Of a stretch of 64,000 nucleotides of DNA, positions 26,882 to 36,172 are shown piece by piece. The stretch is taken from positions 1-64,000 of the forward strand of contig NZ_QUZZ01000007.1 in the NCBI RefSeq assembly GCF_003545695.1, read 5' to 3'. Under the pieces are notes generated by a model. That model was given only the letters and a program-made list of their open reading frames with translations. It made no database searches and was not told where the DNA came from. A program made the position numbers and the translations under genes. How positions within the stretch are numbered: the first letter of the stretch is position 1; each line of letters starts with the position of its first letter. This DNA is from Taibaiella helva. GTDB taxonomy: Bacteria > Bacteroidota > Bacteroidia > Chitinophagales > Chitinophagaceae.

Positions 26882-27248
26882 TGAGACATACAAGAAATTA
26901 CTGGAAGAACTGTATAGGTTAACTAAAAAAGAGTTTAACCAAGCAGACAGACACATGATTTTCCAAAGGTATATCTATGATAGAATACCCGATGAGGAAA
27001 TGAATAAGGCATTGAAAGGAAAGATGAATAAACTGGTTACTGTTTCTTTACCAGATGGTTTAGCACTAGAGCCAATTTTAAAACAAACTTTAAAAATACT
27101 AGCATTAATGGAAGTATCAGATAACTGGCAAGAGTTTGAAAAACTCGCAGACAAAAAGAAGAAACCTGATAAGGAACTAACTGACTTCGATAAGATATTA
27201 AAAGGCATTTTAAATGTCCCTAAGAATAATGATCAGAATGTCCAATAA
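26871..27248 (+). CDS. Helical hypothetical protein coupled to the transposase
   Basis: 125 residues, highly charged and helical (MDTNETYKKLLEELYRLTKKEF), without Cys or membrane spans. The start overlaps the last 11 bases of the transposase gene, which points to coupled translation and to a part of the same element. IS1595 elements may carry passenger genes, but this one is not known to me. Confidence 0.6.
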   Translation: MDTNETYKKLLEELYRLTKKEFNQADRHMIFQRYIYDRIPDEEMNKALKGKMNKLVTVSLPDGLALEPILKQTLKILALMEVSDNWQEFEKLADKKKKPDKELTDFDKILKGILNVPKNNDQNVQ

Positions 27249-27700
27249 TTCAACATATTCTAGACAATTTGTGTGGAAATGTGTAGGATTGTGTTAGATA
27301 GTTTTAAGTACAATATATTCTTATATTAAGATCAAAGTATTATATAGGCAGATACTAGTACCGATTTTTTTGTAGTATCATAGATGTGTTCTAACTTTGC
27401 TGTATCAAAATGTCTCAAAGGCAAAGACCTCTAGACTTTAAGGGAGGAGAGGACGAAGAACGTCCAATTATCATTAGATAAAAAGATGACCTCCTGAGAA
27501 CAAGAGGTCACCACATGGAAAATCAGAAGTATTTTAAGAAAGATTGATGGGCAGTCTATCAAGTTAATTGGACAATTAACGACTAAACAGGTAACAGATG
27601 TAATCTGGAGAACGGAGCGGCAACTCACAATTCAATTATTCTAACCTTTGGTCTTTAGTTTTAACCCCCAAATCTTTCCTCTTAGATGGCTTTCCTGTTA
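27249..27700. other. AT-rich stretch with short gene fragments
   Basis: No complete gene. On the plus strand an ATG at 27410 opens a 23-residue peptide (MSQRQRPLDFKGGEDEERP) that ends at 27481. A second frame without a usual start follows to about 27643 (KIRSILRKIDGQSIKLIG, TKQVTDVIWRTERQL) and looks like part of a protein. A small inverted repeat GACCTC/GAGGTC lies between them. These may be remains of a decayed small gene. Confidence 0.4.
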
Positions 27701-27874
27701 CTAAGCTCTACGAAACCTAAGCAAAAAACTGATCACACCCACTCCGGCTGTCAACCAAATAGGTAATGTGAAGTTTAATGCAGGTCCGCAGGTAGTAACA
27801 ATACTTACCACACCTTCAATTAGGCTCCATATATATGAAGCCACTTTGAGGATTTTAGCATTTCTGCCTGACAT
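27701..27874 (-). CDS. Small membrane protein of 57 residues
   Basis: ATG at 27874 gives MSGRNAKILKVASYIWSLIE and then a hydrophobic section (LPIWLTAGVGVISFLLRF) ending in Arg-Arg-Ala. The basic N-terminus and one membrane span are protein-like, yet I know no family. It lies in the AT-rich island. Confidence 0.4.
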   Translation of the reverse strand: MSGRNAKILKVASYIWSLIEGVVSIVTTCGPALNFTLPIWLTAGVGVISFLLRFRRA

Positions 27875-28098
27875 TAAGAGATATTCATATATCCTTTTTG
27901 TTTTTTAGGGTATACACTATCTTCATTTATAATACTTCAAAGATCTTCATCCTGTACGGATTTGTATTGCAAATATCAGCATAAATTCAGCTCTCACAAA
28001 AAATAATTGTGCATTCTTTTTGGGCAATTGTGGAGAAGTTGATTTAAATGTAGAAAAATAATTGTTGAAATAGTTTTTTATTAATTAGAAATAATGTA

Positions 28099-28123
28099 AA
28101 AGCCACCTAGACAAGGTGGCTTT
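28099..28123 (-). terminator. Terminator of gcvP
   Basis: AAAGCCACC/GGTGGCTTT stem with a seven-base loop, followed on the minus strand by TTTT; 40 bases after the gcvP stop. Confidence 0.8.
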
Positions 28124-28162
28124 ATTGTTTAAGTGTAAAGAGGTATGTTAGTGCCTTAAAAG

Positions 28163-31048
28163 TTAAGCTTCCATGTAAGCTTCGGTCGGCTCGCAGGTAC
28201 AGATCAGGTTGCGGTCGCCCACGGTATTGTTCACACGGGCAACGGAAGGCCAGAACTTGTTGCTTTGTACATAGTGCAGCGGGAACGCAGCTGTTTCGCG
28301 GCTGTAAGCATGGTTCCACTCCGAGCTGATCACGACCTGCTGCGTATGCGGCGCATGTTTCAGCGGGTTGTCTTTGGCATCGGCACGGCCTTCTTCCACC
28401 GCCCTGATCTCTTCGCGGATCGCCAGCAGGGCATCGCAGAAGCGGTCGAGCTCTGCTTTGTCTTCGCTCTCCGTAGGTTCGATCATAATGGTACCGGCAA
28501 CGGGGAAGCTCATCGTCGGCGCGTGGAAGCCGTAATCCATCAGGCGTTTGGCCACATCTTCCGCTTCGATCTCTGCCGTCTTCTTGAAGGGTCGCAGGTC
28601 CACAATAAACTCGTGGGCACAGGTACCGTTCACACCAGAATACAGGATCGGGTAGTCGTTTTGCAGGCGGGCCTTCATATAATTGGCATTCAGGATCGCA
28701 TATTCTGTCGCCTGACGCACACCTACGGGGCCCAGCATGCGGATGTAGGCATAGCTGATCAGCAGGATGGAGGCGGAACCGAAAGGCGAAGCCGATACGC
28801 CATGCTGCCAGTTGTCGTTATTGTCCGTATCCTTACCGAACACGTGGCCGGGCAGGAAAGGCTTCAGGTGTGCTGCCACGCAGATGGGCCCCATACCGGG
28901 ACCACCGCCGCCGTGAGGAATAGCGAAAGTCTTGTGCAGATTCAGGTGGCATACATCGGCGCCGATATATCCCGGAGCGGTAAGACCCACCTGGGCGTTC
29001 ATGTTGGCGCCGTCCATATATACCTGTCCGCCGTTATCGTGGATGATGGCGATAATGTCTTTTACGCTTTCTTCATAGATACCGTAAGTAGAAGGGTAGG
29101 TGATCATGATACCGGCCAGGTTGGCGGCATGCTGCTCAGCCTTCGCTTTCAGGTCTTCCACATCGATATTGCCGTTCTCCAGCGCTTTTACCACCACTAC
29201 CTTGTAGCCTACCATTACCGCAGACGCAGGGTTGGTGCCGTGTGCGGAGATCGGGATCAGGATCACATTGCGGTGATGATCGCCGCGGCTTTCATGGTAA
29301 CCTTTGATCGCCAGCAGCCCCGCATATTCGCCGGAAGCGCCGCTATTGGGTTGCAGGCTGCAGGCGGCAAAGCCGGTGATCTCGCTCAGGCAGGCTTCCA
29401 GCTCGCGTACGATCTGCAGGTAGCCCTTTGCCTGGTCTGCAGGTGCAAAAGGATGGATTTTGCTCCAGTGGCTCCAGCTCAGCGGAATCATCTCTGTAGC
29501 GGCATTCAGCTTCATAGTGCAGCTGCCCAGGGAGATCATGCTCGTATTCAGGCTCAGGTCTTTATTCTCCAGGAACTTGATGTAGCGCATCATCTGCGTT
29601 TCGCTATGGTGTGCATTGAATACCTCATGCGTCAGGAAATCGGAGCTGCGTACCAGCGCATCAGGCACGCCTTCCAGTGTGTTTTCCTCATCTACATCAT
29701 AGCTCACCGCGCCTTCTACAAGGTTCAGGGCATTGATGATATCGGCGAGGTCTTCAAAATTAGTTGTTTCGTCCAGCGATACGCCGATCTTGTTATCGCC
29801 GAAGTAGCGGAAGTTGATGCCGGACGCCAGTGCCTTTTCCTTAATTGCGGCAACCTTGTCTGTTTTGATCACCACCGTATCGAAGAAGCTATCCGAAACC
29901 AGCTCCTGGCCGGCTTCACGCAGCGCTTCGGCCAGGGCCTGTGCCAGGGCATTTACCCTCAGCGCTATTTTTTTCAGGCCATCGGGGCCGTGGAATACGG
30001 CATACATCGCCGCCATATTGGCCAGCAGTGCCTGTGCAGTACAGATATTGGAAGTGGCTTTTTCGCGTTTGATGTGCTGCTCGCGGGTTTGCAGGGCCAT
30101 GCGCAGCGCGCGGTTGCCCTGGGCGTCTACGCTGATGCCGATGATACGGCCGGGGAGAGCGCGCTTGAATTCATCCTTGCAGGAGAAGAAGGCAGCGTGC
30201 GGTCCGCCGAAGCCCAGGGGAACGCCGAAGCGTTGCGCCACACCAAAAGCAGCATCAGCGCCCAGCTCGCCGGGAGGCGTCAGCAGGGTCAGCGCCAGCA
30301 GATCGGTAGCCATACCCACATAAGCGCCGGCAGCATGTACCTGTTCGATAAAGCCGCGATAATCTTCTACAGAGCCCTTGTCGTTGGGGTATTGTACCAG
30401 AGCGCCGAAATAAGTATTGTCGATCGCTGTGGTTTTATAGTCGCCGAATACGACCTCGATATGGAGCGGCGTAGCGCGGGTAACTACCACGTCCTTGGTT
30501 TGGGGGAACATTTCCCGGTCCACAAACAACCTGGGACGTTCGGGGTTGTCGTGGTTTTTGTTCAACGTGTGGAAGAACATAGCCATGGCCTCGGCTGCAG
30601 CAGTAGCTTCATCCAGCAGGGACGCATTGGCTATAGGAAGGGCCGTAAGGTCGCTCACCACCGTTTGGAAATTCAGCAGGCTTTCCAGGCGGCCCTGGGA
30701 AATCTCTGCCTGGTAAGGGGTGTACTGCGTATACCAGCCCGGGTTCTCAAAAATATTGCGGAGAATAACGCTGGGCGTATGTGTATCATAGTAGCCCTGT
30801 CCGATATAGGTCTTGGCTACTTTATTTCCTAAGGAGATCTGTTTCAGCTGGCGCAGGTATTCCGCCTCGCTCACTGCAGCAGGAAGATCCAGGGGTTTTG
30901 GCAGGCGTATGGCCTGCGGAACCGTCTTTCGGATCAGTTCATCCAGGCTGTCGATGCCGATCGTATCAAGCATTTCGCGGGTTTCCTGTTCGTCGGGCCC
31001 TATATGACGTTGGAGAAATTCGTGCTGCAATTGAGCAAAGAGATTCAT
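28163..31048 (-). CDS. gcvP: Glycine dehydrogenase (decarboxylating), P protein
   Basis: 961 residues in one chain, joining the two halves that are separate in some bacteria. It is the PLP enzyme that decarboxylates glycine in the glycine cleavage system and passes aminomethyl to the H protein. I start at [20 protein letters not shown] (31048), the usual beginning. The PLP-binding Lys lies in [19 protein letters not shown], and [11 protein letters not shown] and SYAYIRMLG are also typical. The gene stands alone; gcvT and gcvH are not in view. Confidence 0.97.
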   Translation of the reverse strand: MNLFAQLQHEFLQRHIGPDEQETREMLDTIGIDSLDELIRKTVPQAIRLPKPLDLPAAVSEAEYLRQLKQISLGNKVAKTYIGQGYYDTHTPSVILRNIFENPGWYTQYTPYQAEISQGRLESLLNFQTVVSDLTALPIANASLLDEATAAAEAMAMFFHTLNKNHDNPERPRLFVDREMFPQTKDVVVTRATPLHIEVVFGDYKTTAIDNTYFGALVQYPNDKGSVEDYRGFIEQVHAAGAYVGMATDLLALTLLTPPGELGADAAFGVAQRFGVPLGFGGPHAAFFSCKDEFKRALPGRIIGISVDAQGNRALRMALQTREQHIKREKATSNICTAQALLANMAAMYAVFHGPDGLKKIALRVNALAQALAEALREAGQELVSDSFFDTVVIKTDKVAAIKEKALASGINFRYFGDNKIGVSLDETTNFEDLADIINALNLVEGAVSYDVDEENTLEGVPDALVRSSDFLTHEVFNAHHSETQMMRYIKFLENKDLSLNTSMISLGSCTMKLNAATEMIPLSWSHWSKIHPFAPADQAKGYLQIVRELEACLSEITGFAACSLQPNSGASGEYAGLLAIKGYHESRGDHHRNVILIPISAHGTNPASAVMVGYKVVVVKALENGNIDVEDLKAKAEQHAANLAGIMITYPSTYGIYEESVKDIIAIIHDNGGQVYMDGANMNAQVGLTAPGYIGADVCHLNLHKTFAIPHGGGGPGMGPICVAAHLKPFLPGHVFGKDTDNNDNWQHGVSASPFGSASILLISYAYIRMLGPVGVRQATEYAILNANYMKARLQNDYPILYSGVNGTCAHEFIVDLRPFKKTAEIEAEDVAKRLMDYGFHAPTMSFPVAGTIMIEPTESEDKAELDRFCDALLAIREEIRAVEEGRADAKDNPLKHAPHTQQVVISSEWNHAYSRETAAFPLHYVQSNKFWPSVARVNNTVGDRNLICTCEPTEAYMEA

Positions 31049-31078
31049 AGAGAATAAATAGATTAGGAAAAGAATGCG

Positions 31079-31086
31079 CAAAATTA
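31079..31086 (-). promoter_or_regulatory. Putative -7 element of gcvP
   Basis: TAATTTTG on the minus strand, matching TAnnTTTG, 31 bases before the gcvP start codon. A clear -33 TTTG is not seen at the right distance. Confidence 0.5.
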
Positions 31087-31631
31087 GCATAAAAGCGCAG
31101 AATTATAAAATGGTTATACCCATTTGTATAGGGCAAACCTTGTACCTCATTACAGGAATTTATAGCGTTTGTCAACAACTGGTAGGAGGACAGTTACAAC
31201 GTTCCTATAACAACTCTTGGTTTTGCAGGTTGGAAATAAACAAAGACTAGCAGATATAAGACACCCCTTCCGTAGAACCGTTGCTTGCAAAGTCTGCATA
31301 CATTACAGGTTTCCCCGGGAAATGGAAATCACAGATTAGACCTGTTTCTCCGTAGGGACGTTGCATGCAATGTCCCTACGGAGAAACGGATGTATTACGC
31401 GCAACGTCCCTATCAAAAGGCAATGGCAGATTTTTTTAAATTCAACATCTCCTTTGTAACCTTTTCCTAACTGGCCCGATTCAGCTGTCTCCCCCAATTT
31501 TCGCCACAGAACTATTTCTTTAAGCTTACGTGCTTCCTTTTAAAATACACAAATAATTGTTAAAACAAGTACTATGCAATAAAAGGTACCTACTTTTGCA
31601 TTGTAATATGTAAGAAATAATACTTTACAAC
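31087..31631. other. Intergenic region between gcvP and barrel protein
   Basis: About 545 bases between divergent genes. It contains the 42-base palindrome at 31345-31386 and weaker pieces of the same sort on both sides (CGTTGCTTGCAA near 31282, CGCAACGTCCCTA near 31399). TACTTTTG near 31592 is a good -7 match for the barrel gene. No gene is seen. Confidence 0.5.
31345..31386. repeat. 42-base palindrome of the GGGACGTTGCA family
   Basis: TTTCTCCGTAGGGAC (31345-31359) pairs with GTCCCTACGGAGAAA (31372-31386); the centre TTGCATGCAA is itself a palindrome, so pairing runs through the whole element apart from one G-T position. The same GACGTTGC core is found near 56.4 and 61.3 kb. Confidence 0.8.
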
Positions 31632-34061
31632 ATGAAACCACTAACCATTATCACACTTGTAACCTGCTTATTTACAGCAGTTAAAACAAATGCCCAAACC
31701 TCCGGCACCATCTCGGGCCAGGTACAGGATGAGCATAACCAGCCCCTGGAAGCCGTAACAGTATCCCTGCTGAAGGCAACCGACAGCAGCCTGGTCAAGG
31801 CGGCGATCACCGATACCTCCGGTACTTATGAACTGGAAAATGACGTAGCAGGCAACTATTTGCTCAGCTTCTCCGGCATGGGATACCGGAAGCAATACCT
31901 GGCCCCCTTTCTCTTTGATGCTGCCGCAGGCTACCGGGCAGCTGAGGTAAAGCTGAACCCGGAAACCCAGAAAATAGATGGGGTAGTGATCACCTCCCGC
32001 AAGCCCATGGTGGAAGTCAAGCCGGGGAAGGTGGTCTTCAATGTGGAAGGCAGCATCAACGCTACCGGCAGCAACGCCCTTGAGCTGCTGCAAAAGAGCC
32101 CTGGCGTAATGGTGGACAACAATGACAACATCAATATGAAGGGGCGTTCTGGTGTAAAGGTGTATATCGACGGAAAAATGACCCAGCTCGACAGCAAGGC
32201 CCTGGCCGATTACCTTAAAAGCATCAACAGCAGCGATGTGGAAGCAATAGAGCTGATCAGCAATCCCGGCGCTAAGTTCGATGCCAGCGGTAATGCTGGT
32301 GTGATCAATATCCGTTTGAAAAAGAATAAGAAATTCGGTACCAACGGCAGCATAGAAGCAGGCTATATGCAAGGGATCACGCCGAAAGGCAATGGCGCGG
32401 TAAGCCTGAACTATCGCGACAGGAAGGTTAATGTGTACAGCAATCTCAGCGGCGCTACCGGCTTTTGGGAAAATAAGCTCAACATCTACCGGCCGCAAGG
32501 GGGCAGCATCTACGACCAGAAGACCACGTTGACACAGGAGCGGAAAAACCTGAACCTGAAAGCCGGCGCCGATTACTTTATCAATGGCAGGAACACCATA
32601 GGCCTGATGTTTACCGGCGGCCTGGCAGGCGGCTCCTTCAATACCGATGGCACCACCGATATCTATGATCAGGCTTCGGGCGCCTTTCAGAAAAAGCTGG
32701 TGTCCGGCAACCGGGTGCCGATCACGCGCAATAACGGCAACATTAACCTGAACTACCGCTACGCCAACGACAGCACAGGTACGACGATCAGCTTCGATGC
32801 CGACTACGGCAAATTCCACAGCACCGGCACCAGTTACCAGCCCAACAATTATTTTGACGCCAACAACAACCTGCTGTACACGATCATCAACGGCAATGAA
32901 ACACCCACCGACATCGATATCTATACCGCCAAGATCGACTTTGAGCACAAGCTGGGCAAGGGAACGCTGGGCTACGGCGCCAAAACGGCGCTAGTGAAAA
33001 CGCAGAACACTTTCGATTTCTTCAGGTACACCGACAATACGCCGGTCAAAGACCTGAGCCAGAGCAATAGCTTTGCCTACAGTGAAAACGTGAACGCTGC
33101 CTACCTGAACTACAGCCTTACCCTGGGCAGCCAATGGAGCCTGCAGGCCGGCCTGCGCATGGAGCAGACCAACAGCAAAGGTGAGCTGACCCGCGCCGAC
33201 GGCACCATACAAGCCGACAATACCGTGAAAAGGAATTACCTCGACTTTTTTCCCAATGCAGTGATCGGCTACAACATCAACGAGTCGCATGCCCTGGGCC
33301 TCAGCTATACCCGCAGGATCGACCGCCCCAGCTACCAGGACCTGAACCCTTTTGAGAATAAGATCGACCAGATGACCTATGAAAAGGGCAATGCTTTCCT
33401 GAGACCGCAATATGCCAACAATGTCGAGCTCAGCTATACCTATAAATCCATGGTGAATTTTACCCTGGGCTACAGCCATGCCAAAGATTATGCCACCGAG
33501 ATCACTGATACCATTAACGGCAATGCCACCTTTATCCAGGAGCAGAATATCGCCGGTCAGGATATGTACTCCTTCAGCGTGGGCTCGCCTATACCCCTGG
33601 CCAAATGGTGGAACGGTTACGTGAATTTCTGGTACAATTACCAGACCATAAAGGGTACTTTCAACAATACCAGCATCGATCTCAAGGGTAGTACCTATGG
33701 TGTCTATATGCAAAATACCTTTACCCTGGGCAAAGGCTTCAGCGCCGAAGTGGGCGGCTGGTTCAGCGGTGAGGGCATCGAAGGTACTTGGCAGTATAAG
33801 CCTATGGGCTCGCTCGATATCGGCCTGCAAAAGCGTTTCCTCGACGACCGCGCCAGTGTGAAGCTGAGCGTATCCGATGTGCTGTACACCAATAGGTTCA
33901 GGGGCTATAACCGTTATGGCGGTGTAAACCTGGATGTAAACCAGCGCAACGAGAACCGCATGCTGCGTCTTAACTTCAGCTACCGCTTCGGCAGCAGCGA
34001 GATCAAAGGCGCCCGCCAGCGGAAGACTGCATCGGAAAGCGAAGGCAGGCGGATTAAGTAG
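31632..34061 (+). CDS. TonB-receptor-like outer-membrane beta-barrel protein
   Basis: 809 residues with a signal peptide cleaved near TNAQ. A CarboxypepD_reg-like domain is at about 24-105 (GTISGQVQDEHNQPLEAVTVSLL), then a plug-like domain (NALELLQKSPGVMVDNND, GVKVYIDGKMTQL, ISNPGAKFDASGNAGVINI) and a long barrel with a terminal LRLNFSYRFG strand. It belongs to the OMP_b-brl_3 group and has no SusD partner. It is a separate transcript with a terminator after it. The ligand is unknown. Confidence 0.88.
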   Translation: MKPLTIITLVTCLFTAVKTNAQTSGTISGQVQDEHNQPLEAVTVSLLKATDSSLVKAAITDTSGTYELENDVAGNYLLSFSGMGYRKQYLAPFLFDAAAGYRAAEVKLNPETQKIDGVVITSRKPMVEVKPGKVVFNVEGSINATGSNALELLQKSPGVMVDNNDNINMKGRSGVKVYIDGKMTQLDSKALADYLKSINSSDVEAIELISNPGAKFDASGNAGVINIRLKKNKKFGTNGSIEAGYMQGITPKGNGAVSLNYRDRKVNVYSNLSGATGFWENKLNIYRPQGGSIYDQKTTLTQERKNLNLKAGADYFINGRNTIGLMFTGGLAGGSFNTDGTTDIYDQASGAFQKKLVSGNRVPITRNNGNINLNYRYANDSTGTTISFDADYGKFHSTGTSYQPNNYFDANNNLLYTIINGNETPTDIDIYTAKIDFEHKLGKGTLGYGAKTALVKTQNTFDFFRYTDNTPVKDLSQSNSFAYSENVNAAYLNYSLTLGSQWSLQAGLRMEQTNSKGELTRADGTIQADNTVKRNYLDFFPNAVIGYNINESHALGLSYTRRIDRPSYQDLNPFENKIDQMTYEKGNAFLRPQYANNVELSYTYKSMVNFTLGYSHAKDYATEITDTINGNATFIQEQNIAGQDMYSFSVGSPIPLAKWWNGYVNFWYNYQTIKGTFNNTSIDLKGSTYGVYMQNTFTLGKGFSAEVGGWFSGEGIEGTWQYKPMGSLDIGLQKRFLDDRASVKLSVSDVLYTNRFRGYNRYGGVNLDVNQRNENRMLRLNFSYRFGSSEIKGARQRKTASESEGRRIK

Positions 34062-34068
34062 GTTTTAG

Positions 34069-34143
34069 ACTTTAGAGGTTAGATATTAGAGGTTAGATAT
34101 TGGTTTTTTGAATTTGAATCCTTGGAATTTAGATTTTGGATTT
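34069..34143. repeat. Degenerate heptamer array
   Basis: The stretch can be read as successive 7-base units: GAGGTTA, GATATTA, GAGGTTA, GATATTG and then GAATTTG, GAATTTA, GATTTTG and similar. An inverted counterpart lies at about 34460-34555. Confidence 0.55.
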
Positions 34144-34154
34144 TGAGAATTAAG

Positions 34155-34183
34155 AAAGGCATTGAACCCGGTTCAATGCCTTT
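34155..34183 (+). terminator. Terminator of the barrel protein gene
   Basis: AAAGGCATTGAA pairs perfectly with TTCAATGCCTTT across CCCGG. It lies 94 bases after the stop. Confidence 0.8.
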
Positions 34184-34253
34184 CTGATCTTATATTGCTG
34201 GCAATAAAATAGCTTACAAAAGCTTACATCTTTGTGGTCCGTTCCGCATAATT

Positions 34254-34448
34254 CTATTTAAGCGGAACCTGCCCGGAAGCTTTAGGCCTTTTGATAAAGG
34301 CCAGCAGCATCAAACCGATGCCGGCACCGAAAAGAGCGCCCAGCACCATATCCGGAGCACTTACATACCGGAAGAGGATTACGCTCAGCGCGCTGATGAA
34401 CAATCCCAGGGGAATCAGGAAAAAGTATTTTCCAAAACGTTGTTTCAT
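34254..34448 (-). CDS. Small two-helix membrane protein
   Basis: 64 residues from the ATG at 34448 (MKQRFGKYFFLIPLGLFISA). Two membrane helices are joined by a short polar turn (YVSAPDM) and the end is basic (KRPKASGQVPLK). The longer frame upstream is made of the heptamer array and is not real coding. No family recognised; such small proteins are frequent in Bacteroidota. Confidence 0.6.
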   Translation of the reverse strand: MKQRFGKYFFLIPLGLFISALSVILFRYVSAPDMVLGALFGAGIGLMLLAFIKRPKASGQVPLK

Positions 34449-34459
34449 AAACAATCTAT

Positions 34460-34556
34460 TTGGATACCAAAGTTCAAATACCAGGTTCCAATTTCCAAAT
34501 TTCAAATTCCAATTTTCCAAATCAATATCTAATGTTTAACCTCTAATATCTGAAAC
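34460..34556. repeat. Degenerate heptamer array, inverted relative to 34.1 kb
   Basis: On the minus strand the sequence splits into 7-base units: GATATTA, GAGGTTA, AACATTA, GATATTG, later TTTGGAA, AATTGGA, ATTTGAA, ATTTGGA, AATTGGA, ATTTGAA. The period of seven is kept although the letters vary. Confidence 0.6.
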
Positions 34557-34557
34557 A

Positions 34558-35469
34558 TCAGATCTCATAAGTCGTACCCTCCACCGTTACCTCTGTATCG
34601 GGGAAAATAGCGCTGGCCTCGGTATAAAAAGCAGCAAGGTCCTGGTATTTGGAGGAGAAATGCCCCAGCAGCAGGCGTTTGGCGCCCGCAGCCCTGGCCA
34701 GCTCCGCCGCCTGCGCCGCCGTGCTGTGAAAACGCTCCGTCGCCCGTTCCCGCTGGTCGTCCAGGTAAGTGCTTTCGTGGTACATAGCATCCACGCCCGA
34801 GAGATGATGGATAAAGGAATGCGTGTACAGCGTATCGGCGCAATAAGCATAGCGCTTATCCGGCGGGCCCGGCTCCGTCACCTCATCGTTACGGATCAGC
34901 AGCCCGTCGCGGCGCAGGTAGTCCTCGCCCTGCTTCAGGTGCGGGTAAAAGGCTGCCGGGATCTCCAATTCACGGCATTTTTCGGGCAATAGCCTGCGGC
35001 CGCCGCTTTTTGCCGTAAAAACAAAGCCATGGCAGGCGATACGATGCGCTACCGGAAAGCAATGCACCGCATAATGCGGCGTATCGACCAATACCCGCGA
35101 CATTCCTTCCGTAACAGGCGTGAACAATATAGGGTAGGGCAGCACGGTATTGGCTACCGCCAGCTGCAGGTCGATGATCTCCTTCAATGGCGGCGGGCCA
35201 AACAAATGCAGCTCGCCCGTGCGTCCCATAAGCCCCATGCTTGTCAGCAGGCCCATCAGGCCGAAATAGTGATCGCCATGCAGGTGACTGATGAAAATAT
35301 AGTTGATCCGGCGCCGCCTGATATTGAACCGCTGCATCTGTACCTGGGTACCTTCCCCGCAATCGACCAGGAACTGCTGTTCCCGTATATCGACTACCTG
35401 TGCGGTAGGGTGGCGGTCGTATGCCGGCAATGCAGAATTATTGCCGAGAATGGTTACTTTAATGTTCAT
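34558..35469 (-). CDS. rnz: Ribonuclease Z
   Basis: 303 residues starting at MNIKVTILGNNSALPAY; an ATG two codons earlier is also possible. It is the metallo-beta-lactamase-fold enzyme that trims tRNA 3' ends. The zinc site is FISHLHGDHYFGLMGL, with further ligands in FPVAHRIACHG, YCADT and LLLGHFSSKY. The length fits the short bacterial RNase Z form. It follows the STAS gene after 22 bases, so the two are probably one transcript. Confidence 0.95.
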   Translation of the reverse strand: MNIKVTILGNNSALPAYDRHPTAQVVDIREQQFLVDCGEGTQVQMQRFNIRRRRINYIFISHLHGDHYFGLMGLLTSMGLMGRTGELHLFGPPPLKEIIDLQLAVANTVLPYPILFTPVTEGMSRVLVDTPHYAVHCFPVAHRIACHGFVFTAKSGGRRLLPEKCRELEIPAAFYPHLKQGEDYLRRDGLLIRNDEVTEPGPPDKRYAYCADTLYTHSFIHHLSGVDAMYHESTYLDDQRERATERFHSTAAQAAELARAAGAKRLLLGHFSSKYQDLAAFYTEASAIFPDTEVTVEGTTYEI

Positions 35470-35491
35470 GCGCATTCGATTGGCAACGGCC

Positions 35492-35866
35492 TCAGGATTC
35501 GCCCAGCAGGTCGCGCTCCAGTACTTCCATACTGATGATGTCTATTGCCTCCACCAGGGTGGGCGTAATATTCAGGCTCAGGTGGTATTGGCCCTTTTTC
35601 AGCGTTTGCATCACATCGTCCTCCGGAGAAGTAAATACCAGCGAGCCGCCGCTGTTGTAGATGGTGTTGTGCATTTCCAGCAACACATCGCCTGCCGCCA
35701 TGTCCATGTTGCTGATATTTTGTAAGTCAATCACGAAATTATGGCTGCCTGCCGCTGTCGCCTCCGCTACCTTTTGTCGTATTACCTCTGCCAAATTTAC
35801 ACTCAAATCACCCGAATCCGGCGTAATTACAGTGTAAGTTGGTTTGGTATCAATTTTGAATTCCAT
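35492..35866 (-). CDS. STAS-domain (anti-sigma factor antagonist-like) protein
   Basis: 124 residues from ATG 35866 (MEFKIDTKPTYTVITP). The fold outline is STAS: beta strand TVITPDSGDLSVNLAEV, the core VIDLQNISNMDMAAGDVLLEMHN and a strand SLVFTSPED. In true anti-anti-sigma factors the residue after the D-L motif is a phosphorylatable Ser; here the sequence is ISNMDMA, so that Ser is displaced or lacking. It is the gene before rnz. Its partner kinase is not in view. Confidence 0.75.
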   Translation of the reverse strand: MEFKIDTKPTYTVITPDSGDLSVNLAEVIRQKVAEATAAGSHNFVIDLQNISNMDMAAGDVLLEMHNTIYNSGGSLVFTSPEDDVMQTLKKGQYHLSLNITPTLVEAIDIISMEVLERDLLGES

Positions 35867-36135
35867 TTTACTGCTGATTGTTATTGGTATTTTGACTTTT
35901 CCGATGATCAAAGGTTCAAATGTATCTAAAAATACGGAAATCAGGAAACCGTAGCCCCTTCTTCCTTCAGACGAAGTTTCGACATTCGATAATGATCAAT
36001 TTTATCTAACTTAGCATTCAATAATAACCACTGTTTGCCGTTTAAAAAGAAAATATCTTTGGTTTCTTACTAATGACGAAATAACTGCTGCATATCCGGC
36101 AACAAACGGAGCTTTTCCGTGTTGATATTCAGCTT

Positions 36136-36143
36136 TATCTTTG
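36136..36143 (+). promoter_or_regulatory. Putative -7 element of clpC
   Basis: TATCTTTG, a perfect TAnnTTTG match, 30 bases before the clpC start. No clear -33 partner. The sequence from 35867 to 36172 holds no gene. Confidence 0.5.
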
Positions 36144-36172
36144 AAAGCAAACAATTAATCTCGATTATCCTC

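Noticed and set aside
28265-30832. Long open frame on the plus strand, antisense to gcvP (about 855 codons)
   Set aside because: It mirrors the codon pattern of gcvP, has no protein-like domains and lies fully inside a secure gene.
31668-32948. Open frame of about 426 codons antisense to the barrel protein
   Set aside because: Lies inside the barrel gene on the other strand and has the low-complexity look of an antisense frame.
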